This document shows positions 44,876-57,226 of a stretch of DNA of 64,000 nucleotides, piece after piece. The stretch is taken from positions 2,542,001-2,606,000 of the forward strand of contig JARFXM010000008.1 in the NCBI GenBank assembly GCA_029532625.1. Direction: 5' to 3'. The notes beneath the pieces were generated by a model. That model saw only the letters and a program-made list of their open reading frames with translations, had not been told where the DNA came from and did not search any database. The position numbers and the translations under genes are program-made. Positions within the stretch are counted from its first letter, which is position 1. Every line of letters starts with the position of its first letter. Origin of the DNA: Lomentospora prolificans. Its lineage: Eukaryota; Ascomycota; Sordariomycetes; Microascales; Microascaceae.

Positions 44876-45687
44876 TTTACTTGTCTTTCTTTCGGGTTTG
44901 GGAAGAAGGGAGTCGTAGGTATGAGGTTTTACGTGCTTGGTGTGAATGAAGCATTGGGGAGGGACGGCATGGTGGTTTTGACCAAACGAACCTGGGAGAA
45001 GCGAGCATATTTTTCATTTTTATTTTTTTTTTTCTTTATGTTTTTTTTTCTTATTTTCTTTTTCTGTTTTTCTTTATATTTATATTTTTATTTTTATTTT
45101 TTTGGAATTTCAACAATCTCAATAAGAGAGAACGCAGGGCTCGTGGAAAGCTCCCTACACGGGGTTACGTGGATATCACAGGGAACATGGACTGGGCATA
45201 TTCATCGGCGTCTGGGTGGAATCAACTTCACCAGTCATCGGAAAAGAAAAGGAGGAAGGGCGGAGCAAAACGGGCAACCGGGATGGGATGGAACTCGGCA
45301 TATGGAAAACTGCGGAAACCCAGATTGACAAGACATTTTTGGTGTCTAGACATGTTTTTGCTGTTTTTCTAGGTAGTTGTGCAACCAACAAGTCGTGGCT
45401 CGAACGGGTCACTTGGACATATCGTCTCGTCACTCTTCTCAATATCAGTGATATTCTGATAAAAATGTTGATACTTTCTATTTTGAATCGACTTGGAAAA
45501 ACAGTGCTATGTTTCCTCCCCCAGGTTTGAACTCCAATGATGCGTAATGTGCAAATGCTAATACCAAATCCGAATCTCTATGCTTGGTGCGTTTCTATAT
45601 TCCCCCGCCCTTCCTTTCTTCTCTTTCCCAAAATCTAGAGTCATGTCACGTTTACTCGTTCATTTCATGCCGACAAACTCAAGCGCG
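44876..45687. other. Intergenic region between convergent genes with a long T-rich tract
   Basis: The MetE-like gene and the PAF-acetylhydrolase-like gene converge here. Positions 45009-45107 are nearly pure T with scattered A and C. This could aid 3' end formation. No gene is visible. Confidence 0.55.
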
Positions 45688-47552
45688 TCAGCCCCTCGAC
45701 GAGACGACGGCAGCCTCCTCGAGTCCAGGCTCCAGGTGCTCGGCCATATCCCTATCAGTCCTCTCGACCCTCCTCTTATTCTTGTCCGTGCCCTCGACCG
45801 ACTCGCTCTCGGAGTCGCTGCCGGCGAACAGGGCAACGCTATCGATCCACACCCAATGATCGACTAGGCCCTCGCCAGACTTGTCCAAGATGGCCCTATC
45901 GTCAACAAGGTCGCCCTTGCCACCCTTCTTCTTCTGCTTGTTCTTCTCAGAGGACTCCTCCACAAAGACAGCATCGGCAGAAACGCCGTCAGCCAGGTCC
46001 ATCCCGCAGGTCCTGGCGACGGGGACGCCGTTCTCGCGCAAGAACTGCAGCTGGGCCCTCAGGTTCAGACGGATGGCCCGCTCGGGCTCGACGGCGCTAA
46101 ACATCTTCTTCGTCAACCAAGGGAACAGGATGCCAAAGTCGGACTGGCTGAGGTGGGCCGACTCCTGCACATAGAAGAAGTTGGGCTCCGGGAACGGCGG
46201 CAGGGAAGGGTCGGAGCGCTTGTAGAGCTCGGCGGACTGGACTTCGTGGGCGGGGCAGGACGAGAGGACGCGCGCTGTGGCGCGGAGGTGCTCCTCCCAC
46301 TTGTAGAACTGGTCGGAGAGGACGGAGAGGATGGCCTTGCCGCCGGGCGCGTCGGGGGTGTCCGCGTAGGCGGGCATGGGCAGGTTGAACAGCGGCGTGA
46401 AGCCCGGGTCGATGAGTGGGGTGACCCAGATGTCTAGCAGGATGGTGGCCGTCTTCTCGGTAATCTGCTTGCGAATCTCGGACCCCGGCTCGGGCGTGAA
46501 GAGCGGCGCCTTGTCCATTTGCCTCAGCGCGGGATGATCGGCGTAATACGTCGACTTGACGAACTGCACCGTCGTCGCGCTACCAAAGCTGTGCCCCGCA
46601 AAAATGATGCTCCCCGGCTCATGAACATGCATCATGCCCACAAATGGATCCAAGCTCAGCGTCGACACATTCATATTCGTCACCTTATCGCCGCGATCCA
46701 GGCTAAGCACGGCCTCGTGCACAAGCCCCATTTCCCACATCCTCACACGCAGCTGCTCCTCTCGCGCGGCGTACATCTCTGGTGAAACATTATGGGAGAT
46801 GCGGCGGTAGGGCACGACAACGTTCTTGGGGTTGCTGGCGGAGCGGGCGAAGAAGCGCGTGGGGCGCGGCGACGACGACCGCTTCTGCTCCTGCAGCTGG
46901 CGGTGCTTCTCGGGGTTGCGGATGAAGGAGGTCACGGCGCTGCCGTCGCGGTGCTCGGGGCAGATGACGACAGTGCCGTGGGAGGCGAGGGAACCGGCGA
47001 CGTGGGAGTAGGCGTTGCGCGAGCCGCCGAGGCCGTGGGAGAAGATGACGGTGGGCCAGCGGCCGTTGGGGGTGTTTGCGGGGAGGATGTCGGCGTTTTT
47101 GTAGGCGGGGATCGAGGTGTAATGGAGATGTCGTGGGAGGTAGCTATAAGGTGATGATTCTTTGGTTAGCACTTGTTGTTTTGTTGCGGAATGGATTTCC
47201 CAGGTAAAAATGGGCGATGGAATTGGAATTTGAGGGGGCCGGGGAAAGAATGGAGCAAGACTCACGAGAGCACCTCAGCGAGGACGGGCCCGGCGCCGAC
47301 GAATTTGGTGTAGCTGGATATGTGCTGCCTCTGCGGCATGGGCAGCCACGTTGCCTTGTCGCCACGGTTCTTGGACTCGAGCGACGCAGGGTAGAAGATT
47401 CGGAAGGCCACGCTCAGGATGTGGTCGGCATTGTCGGGACGGGGGCTCGGGGCGTGAAGGTCGGAAACGGGGATTTCGACATCGACGGTGCCGACCTTGT
47501 AGGGGCCGGTGTAATCCGGGAAACCGGGGACGGGGTTCAATGAAGACAGCAT
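45688..47552 (-). CDS. PAF-acetylhydrolase-like esterase (phospholipase A2 group VII type)
   Basis: Exons 47552-47266 and 47143-45688 give 580 residues with one 122 bp intron (GTGAGT donor, TTATAG acceptor). The alpha/beta-hydrolase pattern is that of plasma/intracellular type II PAF acetylhydrolases: GPYKVGTVDVEIP at the start, RIFYPA, WPTVIFSHGLGGSRNAYS with the oxyanion strand, VICPEHRDGSA, and the nucleophile elbow GHSFGSAT (Ser near residue 280). An Asp in LDIWVTPLIDP and a late His in SAHLSQSDF fit the rest of the triad. No signal peptide is visible, so it is probably cytosolic. The C-terminal 130 residues are extended and charged (KKKGGKGD, SDSESES). It would hydrolyse short or oxidised sn-2 acyl chains on phospholipids. 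Confidence 0.92.
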
Positions 47553-49572
47553 CGTGGGATTGATTGCTGTTGGGGGAGACGGGTTTGCGTCAAGAAGAAG
47601 GGTGGGTGGCTTTTTCTTTTGTTTCTTTTTTATGACGTCGCAGATTGCAAAAGGGGAGCGTCGCTGTCACAAGCCAAATTTACACCAGATCTAGAATAGG
47701 TGGATACGACGACGGATGCGCCTTCCCATGCACAGCCCGCAGCTGCCAATTGACGATACAAGGAATAATTGAGATGGTATTCTGGAGAAATAATAATAAT
47801 AGTCGTAAAGAAGGGAAAAATCAGAATGTGGTCTCGTGCCCTTTAGAAAAAAACGGATGGGAAGCAGAGTAGCAGAAGAGAAGACGAGAGGAAAGGAGGA
47901 AAAGTTCCTGCAGCCCTACACCCTCCCACAGGAAATACTGCGGGCTCTTTCCCTAATATAGGATCTGGTCACACGAGACTTTTCGAAAACCTTGGCCCTC
48001 TCTGGGCTCTCTAACAAGTGTAAGGTATAATGTGGTTAGATTTCTTGCCTGTGGCTACTTGCCCTCTCTCGGAATCGTCGGGTTGCGGAGCCCGCTTCCC
48101 CCCTCCAGCGGGAACGACGGGAATCGCGAATCGGAAGGGGACTTTTCCTCTTGTTCGCAGGGACTATTAGACGGACAGAGGCAGGCGTGACCTATACTGT
48201 ATGCCTTGCGTTGTTTCAACATCATTTTTGCCAACTCTGCCCTGGCCTCACTGACGTACTTGATACCAATGGCATAGTACCTTGAGGGTTGGCCAGGCTC
48301 TCTCGCACTGGCGAGTATTAAGAACTGATCAGAGGCCAGCGGTACACCCAACATTGGGCCTTGCACTTCCCTTCCCACGAAAGAAAGCATGGTAAAAGTC
48401 GCCAGCCTTCTGGCAGCTTGGGTATTCGATCTTCCTTCTCCATGTACGGATACGTACCTAGGTAGGTACCTGTACCCAATCTCCTTATACTACGTCATGA
48501 CTGCGCCGAGGAACAAATGAGCCTCGGTCACAGAATCGGGCAGAGTCTTCGTTTTGCTCCTGTCGCATTCCACAATTCAACCCGCTAGACTGTTTTGGCA
48601 AGTCGTTAATCTTGATTGATGTGTGCTTGGGGTCGCGGAGACTTTTTTGGTTTTTGGCGTCTTTCTCGTTTTGGCAAGTTCCACTTCCCTTCCTCAGCCC
48701 ATCGATGGTGTCGTCACTTTCCGAGACATCTGTGGCCAGCCCGTAGCCAGCCCCTGGTCATTGTTTCGGTCGAAGCCCAAGCCACCAAAAGTGTGTGCCT
48801 GGAGAATTCCTCAATTGAATTTGTGAGATTCCGGTCTTGCATCGTGAGAACCTATCTGATTGCAGGACTCGATGCACGTTGGGCCATCGCCCGGCGACAC
48901 GCAAGCTCCTGCGCATGGTCATGGTGGAATGAGGCCAGCACCGCCAGCTTTCCGCTTCAGCTTTGGACCGGGGCTTCCGCCAGCTGCTAAACCATAGAAG
49001 TTCTCCGAACCCTGTCTAATTTTCACATGAAAATCATCCGTCGATTTCATGTGATTTTTGGAAGAGTCGGAAGACCGGAGAAGAAGAATGTGAGGCCGAA
49101 AACTTTATTTAACCCATCTGGAACCCAGGAACGCGGATCGGGAAAAAGGGGGAAATGAACTCTGTTTGGAAAAGTCGTGCCAGCCTATCCTTTACTCTAC
49201 CAACTCCGAATACCGAATGCTATTGGGGAAAGGGGAATCAGATGAATCAGACAAAAAAAAGAAATATCAGCAGCAGCAGCTTTCAGGGGAATGAATCATC
49301 AAACGCCAAAAAAAATCTAGTGTGCGTGCAAGCTGCCTCTGCGAGTGCGAGCATGGTGGACGGGCAAAAATCAGCCGCATCCTCATGAACAAGGCATGCA
49401 TCCCGAACATGAATAGAAATCAAACAACCAAACTAACCGTCGCCCGGGCTGCCTCCCCGAAATCAACTCCGAATCGAGCCATATGCAGCGCTCCCAGTCC
49501 ACTCCACCTTGCCTTAAGAAAAAGGGCAAAAGCAGGAAGAAACAGGAACATCGTGCTTCGTCAAGACTAGTA
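47553..49572. other. Intergenic region, 2 kb
   Basis: It includes the promoter of the PAF-acetylhydrolase-like gene and the 3' flank of the F-box gene. Frames here are at most about 125 codons and lack domains. A short palindromic run built on TACCTAGGTA lies at 48449-48476. Confidence 0.55.
48449..48476. repeat. Palindromic TACCTAGGTAGGTACC repeat
   Basis: Overlapping GTACC, CCTAGG and GGTACC words make a self-complementary stretch. AGGTACCT-type repeats of this kind are scattered in many filamentous ascomycete genomes. No gene is linked to it. Confidence 0.6.
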
Positions 49573-51955
49573 TTAGGTACCGGCCTTCTTCCGCAGGCCC
49601 ATCTTCTCCGACTCCCTGGCGAAAAACGTACCCAGCTTCTGCTTCCAGACATTCGATGTCAACGTAGCCCCCGTCTCCCGCAGGAACGGCCTGGAGTAGT
49701 TCGGCCCAACGGTCAGCGAATCAATGTACTCGTCCATGGCCGAAATGGCATGCTGATCCCCTCCCTTGACCAGCCGCCAACTGCGTTCCGGTAGATTGTA
49801 GTAATCCTCCACCGTAGCAACTCCGGGTTCCGTCACGGGTTTGTAGCTGATGCTCGGCAAAGGCGGGTCCCTTATCGGGCTCTCAGCCCGGCATAGAAGC
49901 AACCGGTTGTTCGGCTCAATGGCGCTAAAGTCGCCGAACGCGAGGACCTTCAAGCTCGGGAACTGAGGGCTGCTGAACACCCAGTTGGCAAACTCGTAGC
50001 ACTCGGGCGTCAGGCGCTCGCGCATGGGGAACTCCTCGCATGCTTCGACCGCCGGATCGACGGCCTCTCGTCTGGTCCAGTCCGTGGAGGCGGGGTAGCC
50101 AAAGGCGTGGCTGTAGAATCTTGGTGACTTTTCAAAGTACTGTCGGATGTGGAGGACGGCTAGTTTGCTGAGGGCATCGGGGGTGACACAGGAAGCGAGG
50201 AACATTTTCTGGAATCGCTCTGTTAGTATTTCGATATGGCCGAAACAGCCGGAATCATACCCCGGGTCAGACTTAACTTACCATGTACAATGGCGAAGCC
50301 GCGTAGCCCAAAAACTCGAGCTTCACATGCGAAAGAGGGTTCATGGCCGGCTCAGCACGGTACGCGCGCTCCGAAGGCCCAAGTTCCGGGATAGGCGAGG
50401 GCTCTGACGAGTTCTCTGGTGCCTCCCACCTCCACCCAGGATGAAAGACAAAACGCTTCAGTTTCCGCGTCGATCCGCACCTGAGACCCATGAGATGGCG
50501 GCCTTCTGTCCTGCTGAGGTCGCCCGTGGCTGCAAGCCCGTACCCGCCCATAACCCTCATGGATTTCGCGACAATGTACTCGACAAAGTCCTCCAGGTTC
50601 CGCCACCGCCGCATAAGTCCCGACATGGCGAGGCGCAAATCGTCAGTCCTGGGGACGTGCGGGACGAGGTGCAGTTCGAGTACCGTCAGCGGCGACGCCG
50701 CCTCCTCCGGCTCCAGCTCCAACTCCTTCTCCAGCGCCTCGAGGAACCAGGAAACGGCGAGACAGTTCTTCAGCCTAAGTACCTCGAGGCACTTGGTGTT
50801 GAACGCGCGGCAGAGTTCCTTGGACTTGGGCCCCAGCGCCGTGTTGGTGAGCGACAGGCTCCTGAGGGCCGGGAAGACCACGCCGTCTTCGCTCTCCGCC
50901 GCCAGCGAGACAATCAGGCGCCCAAACAGCGGGTCGGCGTTGATCTCGTTCGGCGGCCCGTCGCCAAAGTGCACCGTGTACACGCCTGTAGAGGTGGCCA
51001 GGAAATCCAGCTGCAAGTGGACGAGCTGCTTGGCAAAGGTCTGGAACCCCATGTTCAGGATCGGGAGTTGGGTCTGGGTGAGTCCGGCCCAGGAAAAGCG
51101 CGTGATGTTTTGGAAGCCGGTGAGCTGCGGGATGCGCCACGTGCATCTGACTCCGTAGCGGCGATAGCTTGTGATGAGGCTAAGCTCCTGGAGGTTGGGT
51201 TGGTTCTTCGGGAGGTGATTGTAGACGTAATCAGGCGCGCACACTCCGAGGACCCAGCTGCCGTCTTTATCATGAGACTCCCATCAGACCATAGAGAGAG
51301 AGAGAGAGAAAGAGAGGTGGAGAAGGAATGAGTAGGCCAACTTACGTGAAGCTCTTGAGCGTCCCACGCTTCAACCATCCGATTTGCTCCCCAAGCGTCA
51401 TGCTCATCTCCGCTTCAGCCGTAGTGACCTTCTTCCCCGAACCCTCCGACTCTTGCGCCGCGCAAGAGATGCACCGTCCCTTGCTCGTGGAGTCAATGGT
51501 AAAGTCCGGATCCGGCGACGCAATGGTCAGGTGCCTGATGCCCGGCGTCCTGTGGCTCAGGAGGGAAAACGGCTGAAGCTCCGTATCAATGTTCCATCCA
51601 TCGCGAGTGCAAAAGTAGCCGTCCTGCAGCGTCAAGTTCCTGGTGGCTTGGTGAACGACTTTGCACACCCGGTTGAGCTGGACCAGATCACTCCACACGA
51701 GCTGTAGACAGAGAGCGCGTTAGCGAAAATGAACCGGCAGGTTTAGTAATATAATATATTTTTATTTTTAATTTTTAGTTTTTTTTTTTTCCCTCCCAAA
51801 GCCTGTTATTCCAGGGCATGAAACGCTCTCATCGACACGCGACACACACATGGACGCTCGAGCGGCTGGGTTCCGACCGAATGGAGGGGCAATCAAGAAC
51901 TCACCTCGCGGCCAATCTGCTCCAGAATTTCTGTCGGGAGGCAGAGTAGATTCAT
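49573..51955 (-). CDS. F-box protein with leucine-rich C-terminal region
   Basis: Exons 51955-51905, 51701-51346, 51257-50282 and 50208-49573 give 672 residues; introns are 203, 88 and 73 bp. The F-box is split by the first intron: MNLLCLPTEILEQIGRE joins LVWSDLVQLNRVCKVVHQATR. F-box proteins dock on Skp1 in SCF ubiquitin ligases and select substrates with the rest of the chain. The remainder has irregular leucine-rich strands (LRSLSLTNTALG, CLEVLRLKNCLAVSWFLEALE, LTVLELHLVPHVP) as in fungal F-box/LRR-like proteins of unknown target. The second intron contains a GA repeat (51292-51318). The third has a canonical ACTAAC branch site. All joins keep frame, and the long reading frames support the model. 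Target unknown. Confidence 0.87.
51292..51318. repeat. (GA)n microsatellite inside an intron
   Basis: About a dozen GA units lie in the second intron of the F-box gene; on the gene strand this is a (CT)n pyrimidine tract in the middle of the intron. Confidence 0.85.
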
Positions 51956-52630
51956 GACGAACGGATCCCCCAGTCACTGGCTTCTGAATGTACAAGCCTC
52001 AAAACGGTCCGAACCCGACGCGAGAAATGAGGTGAGGATGAATGAACCCGGACCGAGGGGTGGAATGTTTTTTTTTTTTTTTGTTCAACGGCCCTCTCGA
52101 GTCGGATCCGGCGTGGTGGTGTGGGGGGAACTTGAGTGAATGTGTTTTCGTGAGGTTCGACGTCTGCCAGCATTTCAGGCTTTCGAGGAGAATTTCAGCA
52201 GCTGGTGTCAAGTGTGGCGCTAGGCTCCCAACTCGACTCTGAATAGCATCAATCCATCGATGCTGTGCATTGTCGTGCATCACCCCAAATGTACATTGTA
52301 GGCACCGATCCATCGTATATTGTATGTAATCATGGTCGAGAACTCACAAGCAAGACCACTAACATCGCCCTCGACGATTATAACGAAGTGACGGGAATTT
52401 GAATAGGGGATGAATTAATATATTAAAGATAGAAACACACGGCTGCAATCCAGAGATCATGGTCAATTGCTCCATTTAAGCTGTCTGTTCAGCTACAGTT
52501 TATCCATCTCAAGAGAGATCCCATCTATGCCATGGCCCGACCCGAGAATCCTAATAATTGTTGTACATTGAGCGGCAGCCACGCTGCCAGCCGTCCAGTT
52601 TACCTAGTCATTTCTTCCCATAAAATCTCC
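51956..52630. other. Intergenic region: F-box promoter and checkpoint-gene 3' flank
   Basis: It holds the F-box gene promoter and leader, including a T tract at 52070-52082, and the 3' flank of the Rad9/Crb2-like gene. No open frame is convincing. Confidence 0.6.
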
Positions 52631-55600
52631 TCAAAGCGCACTCAGAGCCCTCTCATCTTCGTCAATAATCCTTCCCATGATCAAACTCTGAATCACAAGC
52701 TCATTGCTTAAATACCGCACCCTCCCAGGCGCTGGCTCATCCCCAATGGTCTCCTTAGCCTTCGGCCGCTTCCTCTTCCGCGATGGGGCCTTCTGCCCGG
52801 GCGCCTTGGCGCTGAAAAGCTGCTCTAGCGAGCCTGTTTCTTCGTCGACGTAGACCCAATCGAACTTTTGGTTGCGAGCCTCGTGATGTCGGAGGGCGGC
52901 TCTCGCATCGGATATGTTGTACATTCGGGTAAGCTTGGCGCCTAGGATTCTCGCAAGGAGGAGATATGCCATCCTGTTCTCCTCCGTCCGCGATTTCTTC
53001 ATGACCAGGAGGATGCGGTTGCCGCCTAGGAGCTCCTTGCGCTGGGCGAAAACGTCCTCGAGCGATGCGCCAATGGCCGGGTAGGGGCTCAGGTGTCGAG
53101 AGAGGATGGCATTGCCCACGCACACTGATTGGCCGGCGCAGAGGAGGTAAGGCGACCAGTCGAGTATCTCTCCCTTTTCGAGGCAGGCGGTGGCCCATTG
53201 GTACGCGAGGCACGGAAGGCCCAGCGCAAGCGCCTGCATGTACTTGACCTTCCGGGAATGTCCGTCCGCCAGCAGCGCCGTGAACCCTAATCCACGCGCC
53301 TCAGGGCCGAGCTCAAGAGCCGAGTCGGGTTCGTCTTCGCTGGCCGCTTGGCCGCCTGCCTGAATTGTCGTGTGCCTCAGGGTGGCGGGGTCTAGAAGTT
53401 CGTTAAACCCGCTCGCAAGGATTCTTCCGCCCGCCTTGGTGACAAGATCGCACAGCTCTTCGCTCATGTTGCACCGTTCCTTGTATTCGTCCGCTGTCTC
53501 ATCATCTCGTCGGGCCTGGAACGAGATGGCAAACGCCATGTTGTCAAAGAGCAGGTTTCGGCTCGTACTCGTGCTGTCGCTTAGTCGTGCGGATCGGCCC
53601 CCACTCGTCCTGGAAACCATCATGCTGCTATTAAAAGTTCCTCGGGACGGCGACTTGGAGAGTTCATCAGTGGAGTCGGGGTCGAGGAGCCCATGCTGCC
53701 TAGAGGAGGCGATGGCGTTTCTCGTCATGCGAAGCGTCCGTCGGACCTTGCCGTATGTCCTGCGTAGTAGTGGAGCACGGACGCTCTTAGGCACAGGTGG
53801 TTCGGCAGCTGATGAGGCTGGCAAATCATAAAGATCCTGTTTTGAGGTCGTTGATGCGGTTTCCATGGGAGATTGTGCGACTGAGGGAGTCGACGATAGC
53901 TCACTCAGTGGTGATTGCGCCTGTTTGGGCACATTGTTCGCCGCCTCGGCGAAGGTACGAACGATCCTGGGCTCCTCAGGAGGCTCCTCAGTCGGCTTTC
54001 GGGAATCTTCTTCTGAAGGCTCCAATGTGGGCCTCTCTTCGAGTTCTTCCTCCTGGACAGGCCGCGTTTGTTGGTGGATGGTTGAGGGCGGTTGGGTGGG
54101 GGGAAGATCGTCAGACACTGGCGAGGAGCCGCGTGATACATGACTGACCTCAGCCACTGGTGCCAAACCAGTATCACCACCGCCTTCCGTATCACTGACG
54201 AGCTGCTCTTGAGCAATGTCTGATTCGGGAATTACCATCGGTGAGTCGGGGACGAGCGCCTTATTACTGGACCTTTCTGCTAGCCGGCGGAGGCCGTATT
54301 TGCGCTTCGAAACTCCCGAGGACAAGGGTGGTAGCGGAGCGGGTAGAGAAACAGAAGATTGGAGATTGCTCGACTGCAGAGCCAAAGGTTTGGGCGGAGG
54401 AGATGATCTCGGTAGTCCCGCTAGTTCATCCGTTTGGGTAGGGAAGGGCGGGCTTGTGGCGGGCACTCGGTCCGGTCTCGGGGTAGTCCCACGTATTCCG
54501 TCGGAGAGGTCTTGGGGCACAATAGGTGAGGTCATATTAAGACGGTTGTCGATCGAACTGTGTTCTTGCGGTGGAACAGAGGTGAACCTGATATTCGAGG
54601 GCGTTTCTAGACGTCGACCAGCCGCAGGAGAAGGCTGCCTTCCGCCGATATCATCGGAGGTATGTGGCTCGTCCGTGCTGCCGGGGAACAGCCTAGCGCC
54701 CCTAACCATTCCGAGCTTTCTTGTGGTTCTCGCGTTCTTCGCTGTGGTACGCGCCGGCGGTTCGAATGATATATCCTGCAACTTACGCTCGGCCCATTCT
54801 CGTCTCTGCCTCGCTCGTCTTCTACGCCGTAGGTCATCATCTTCGTCGGAGTCCGAGTCGGACACCTTGTTCAAGTCGCCACCAGCAAGCTTTCGTTGCT
54901 GTGAGACTTCGACGGGTTCGTATTCCTCGAGTGGCTCTTGTTTTTGTCGCTTCCGAGGGGGGGACAGATCGGGTTCGCAGGTAGGCGACTCGGGAATGGC
55001 TTCTTCGTCCCTTGGAGAGCCGGGCAGAGGTGGCGTTCGAGAAGGTGGCTCGGCAAAGGACGTAGTCGGGATGTTGACTTGGGGGCTGCTTTTCCTAAAT
55101 ATCGAAGGAGACGAGGTTAAACGGTTCTTGATGGGCGAGGTTAAGAGTCCCGGGGGCGTATCGGTAGGGAAAGTATGGTGGAAGTTGTTCGGAGAAGGGC
55201 GAGAAGAGGTGGGGCTTGCAAACTTCTTGGCCCCTCCCGAGGAGAACTGAGTTGCGTTGAAAAGCTGGGTGGCGCGCAGGACCGATGCAGGCTTCTGCCT
55301 GGCGCCAAAAGGGTTGACAGGCCCGACGGGAGTCTCTGGAGGAGCCGCCATCGAAGGACGGGCCGGCGTCATCCCGAACCGTTGGGATGCACGCTGACCA
55401 CGCCAATCACCTCGCTGAAGCACGGGATTCTCGGAAAATGGCGACAGAATGTCAGAATCCTGGGATATATGCTTCCCATCTTGACTTAGAGGGCCAAAGT
55501 TGACGGCTCCGGTATCGCCCTCTTGGAGGGTTTGGAGTTCGTCCGACTGGTTGCTGCCATGGTTATCGGAGGAAGTCAACTGGTTGCACGCCGTTTCATA

Positions 55601-56169
55601 GTCACGGTCGTCGTTCGCCTGGGTGGGCGATTGAGAGACATCCATTGTCCGTAGCGCTCGCATCGGCGGAGGTAGCCTCGTCGGATCGTGGACATTGTCG
55701 AGGTCGACCCTAGAATCGCCCAAAAGTTAGCTCTTCCTCCATGTTCCATGCCCTCGTACGGCGTGTGTGACTCGACTGACCGACGTTGTGATGGTCGAGT
55801 TTCCTCGTGATTCTCGGTCGCGATATCGGGACGCTGACTCGTGAGCGAAGAGCTGATGGTGATCGATTGAGGTTCTGGGTGCGTCGGATTATTCGAAGAT
55901 CTCGTGTTCGCGTCGAAAGAATGCTCCTAGGGAGGCGAAGGTCAGTGTTGACCACACCGAAGAAAGAGTATTTGCCTTGTTCCTGATCCTTGCAGATATT
56001 TTTCCAGGCCTATCGCGAACCGCGACAGGGTTTTGAGGCGGGGATGGCAACTTACGCCTATTACACCAGGCTCCTGTTCAGTGCCTTCTTTCAGGCCCTC
56101 TTTCAGACCTGGAACTTTGTCCCTAATTAGCTTTCCACCAGGCAAGGATTGCAAATGTGAAGATCGCAT
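52631..56169 (-). CDS. crb2: DNA-damage checkpoint adaptor, Rad9/Crb2/53BP1 family
   Basis: Exons 56169-56056, 55926-55781 and 55709-52631 give 1112 residues; introns are 129 and 71 bp (GTAAGT and the rarer GTCAGT donor). It has a long disordered N-terminal part with many SQ/TQ sites for Mec1/Tel1-type kinases (about a dozen in the first 550 residues, for example VSQSPTQ and ATQLFNATQ). A tandem BRCT pair closes the protein: BRCT1 at about 800-935 (LLFDNMAFAISF, GGRILASGF, CLAYQWATACLEKGEILDW) and BRCT2 at about 960-1110 (NRILLVMKK, FDWVYVDEE). In this family BRCTs bind gamma-H2A and the adaptor activates Rad53/Cds1 or Chk1 in the nucleus. Between about 700 and 800, where relatives carry the histone-methyl-binding Tudor fold, I see only Ser/Arg-rich disordered sequence. 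Exon 1 is the least certain part. Confidence 0.88.
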
Positions 56170-57226
56170 TACTGGCTCCCTACCATTACATAGTCCCTTT
56201 GGTGCAGTGAGATGCTAAGCAATCACGAGCCGAGTTAGTAGAGCATGGATGCAGGAGGCCATGGTGGCGTCGGCGGGGGTGTTGGCCGAATCAAACACGC
56301 ACAAGTCCAGGGATGCCAAACTCGCTGACATATTGCCGGAGCAGGATCTGACTCTCCTGGGATTCGTCCACAAGGACGACTCCGTAACTTTCCGTCTCCA
56401 GTTCACCCATTATAACAACGGCATTTTGCAGCCAACGATTGGAGACTTGGACGATTTACGTTTGGAATTTGTTCTCGAGACCGGGACAGGCAGGAATGCA
56501 CGTTCAGCGCAGAGACGGAACGAAAATAGCGCTTAGTCACCACGGAAGCGGCCTAGCCAGCCAGCTGGCTCTAGCCCCTCAACCGCGCCAAGCTCCAGAA
56601 TATTTACAGTGTGTTGACGCGAGATCACATGATACGGCTCGCATTACTCTCAAGTTCGAGAGGGGAACAAAATGAAGGTATTGACACACACCACCAAAAT
56701 TTAGGAGGGGCGACCGAGAGATGACCCCACACTCTGGCATCGCGAGTCAGCGGGTCCCATCCCACTCCACTTCAGTCGTTGAGGATGTCCAAACTCGCTG
56801 ATATGTTGTTGGAGCAAAATCCATCTTGAGTGGCACAGTTGGTTTCCTGGGCAGTGCTGAAAACCGTGTAGCATGGGGAGACAATGCGACTATGAGATCA
56901 AGTAGTGAGGATTGGCGTCGAAGGCTATCCTAATAACCATTAGATATACAATATCAGCAGTGGTTCGTGATATATGATATCTATGCTAGCGCTCTGCAGT
57001 TTGCCGCTCGAACGCTCAAGGCGCTGGTTGCAGTTGGGATGCGTGGTAGGCCTTTAAGCCTATCAGCAGAGCAAATTCCATGCGAGCCTCTGCGCATTAA
57101 GGATGCCAGACCCCAGCCAGTCGACGCTGGGTATTTGCAGCTGCCCGTCTTGGGCTCAACCCCTCTGCTTGCCTCCTTTTTCCATCCTTCTTCTCAACAT
57201 CGTTCCGCTATGAGCCATGCTAGGAT
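56170..57226. other. Intergenic region between divergent genes
   Basis: This carries the promoters of the Rad9/Crb2-like gene (left) and the second HET gene (right). Frames on the plus strand (56249-56536) lack domain motifs. A 40 bp segment near 56313 recurs in diverged form near 56783. Confidence 0.55.
56313..56822 (+). repeat. Short diverged direct duplication (two copies of about 40 bp)
   Basis: The segment at 56313-56352 (GGATGCCAAACTCGCTGACA and on) recurs at 56783-56822. Copies differ by one inserted T plus substitutions that are all transitions, mostly C/T and G/A. Confidence 0.6.

Noticed and set aside
54216..55250. Plus-strand open frame of 344 codons opposite the checkpoint adaptor
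   Set aside because: Shadow frame produced by Ser/Pro-rich coding sequence on the other strand.
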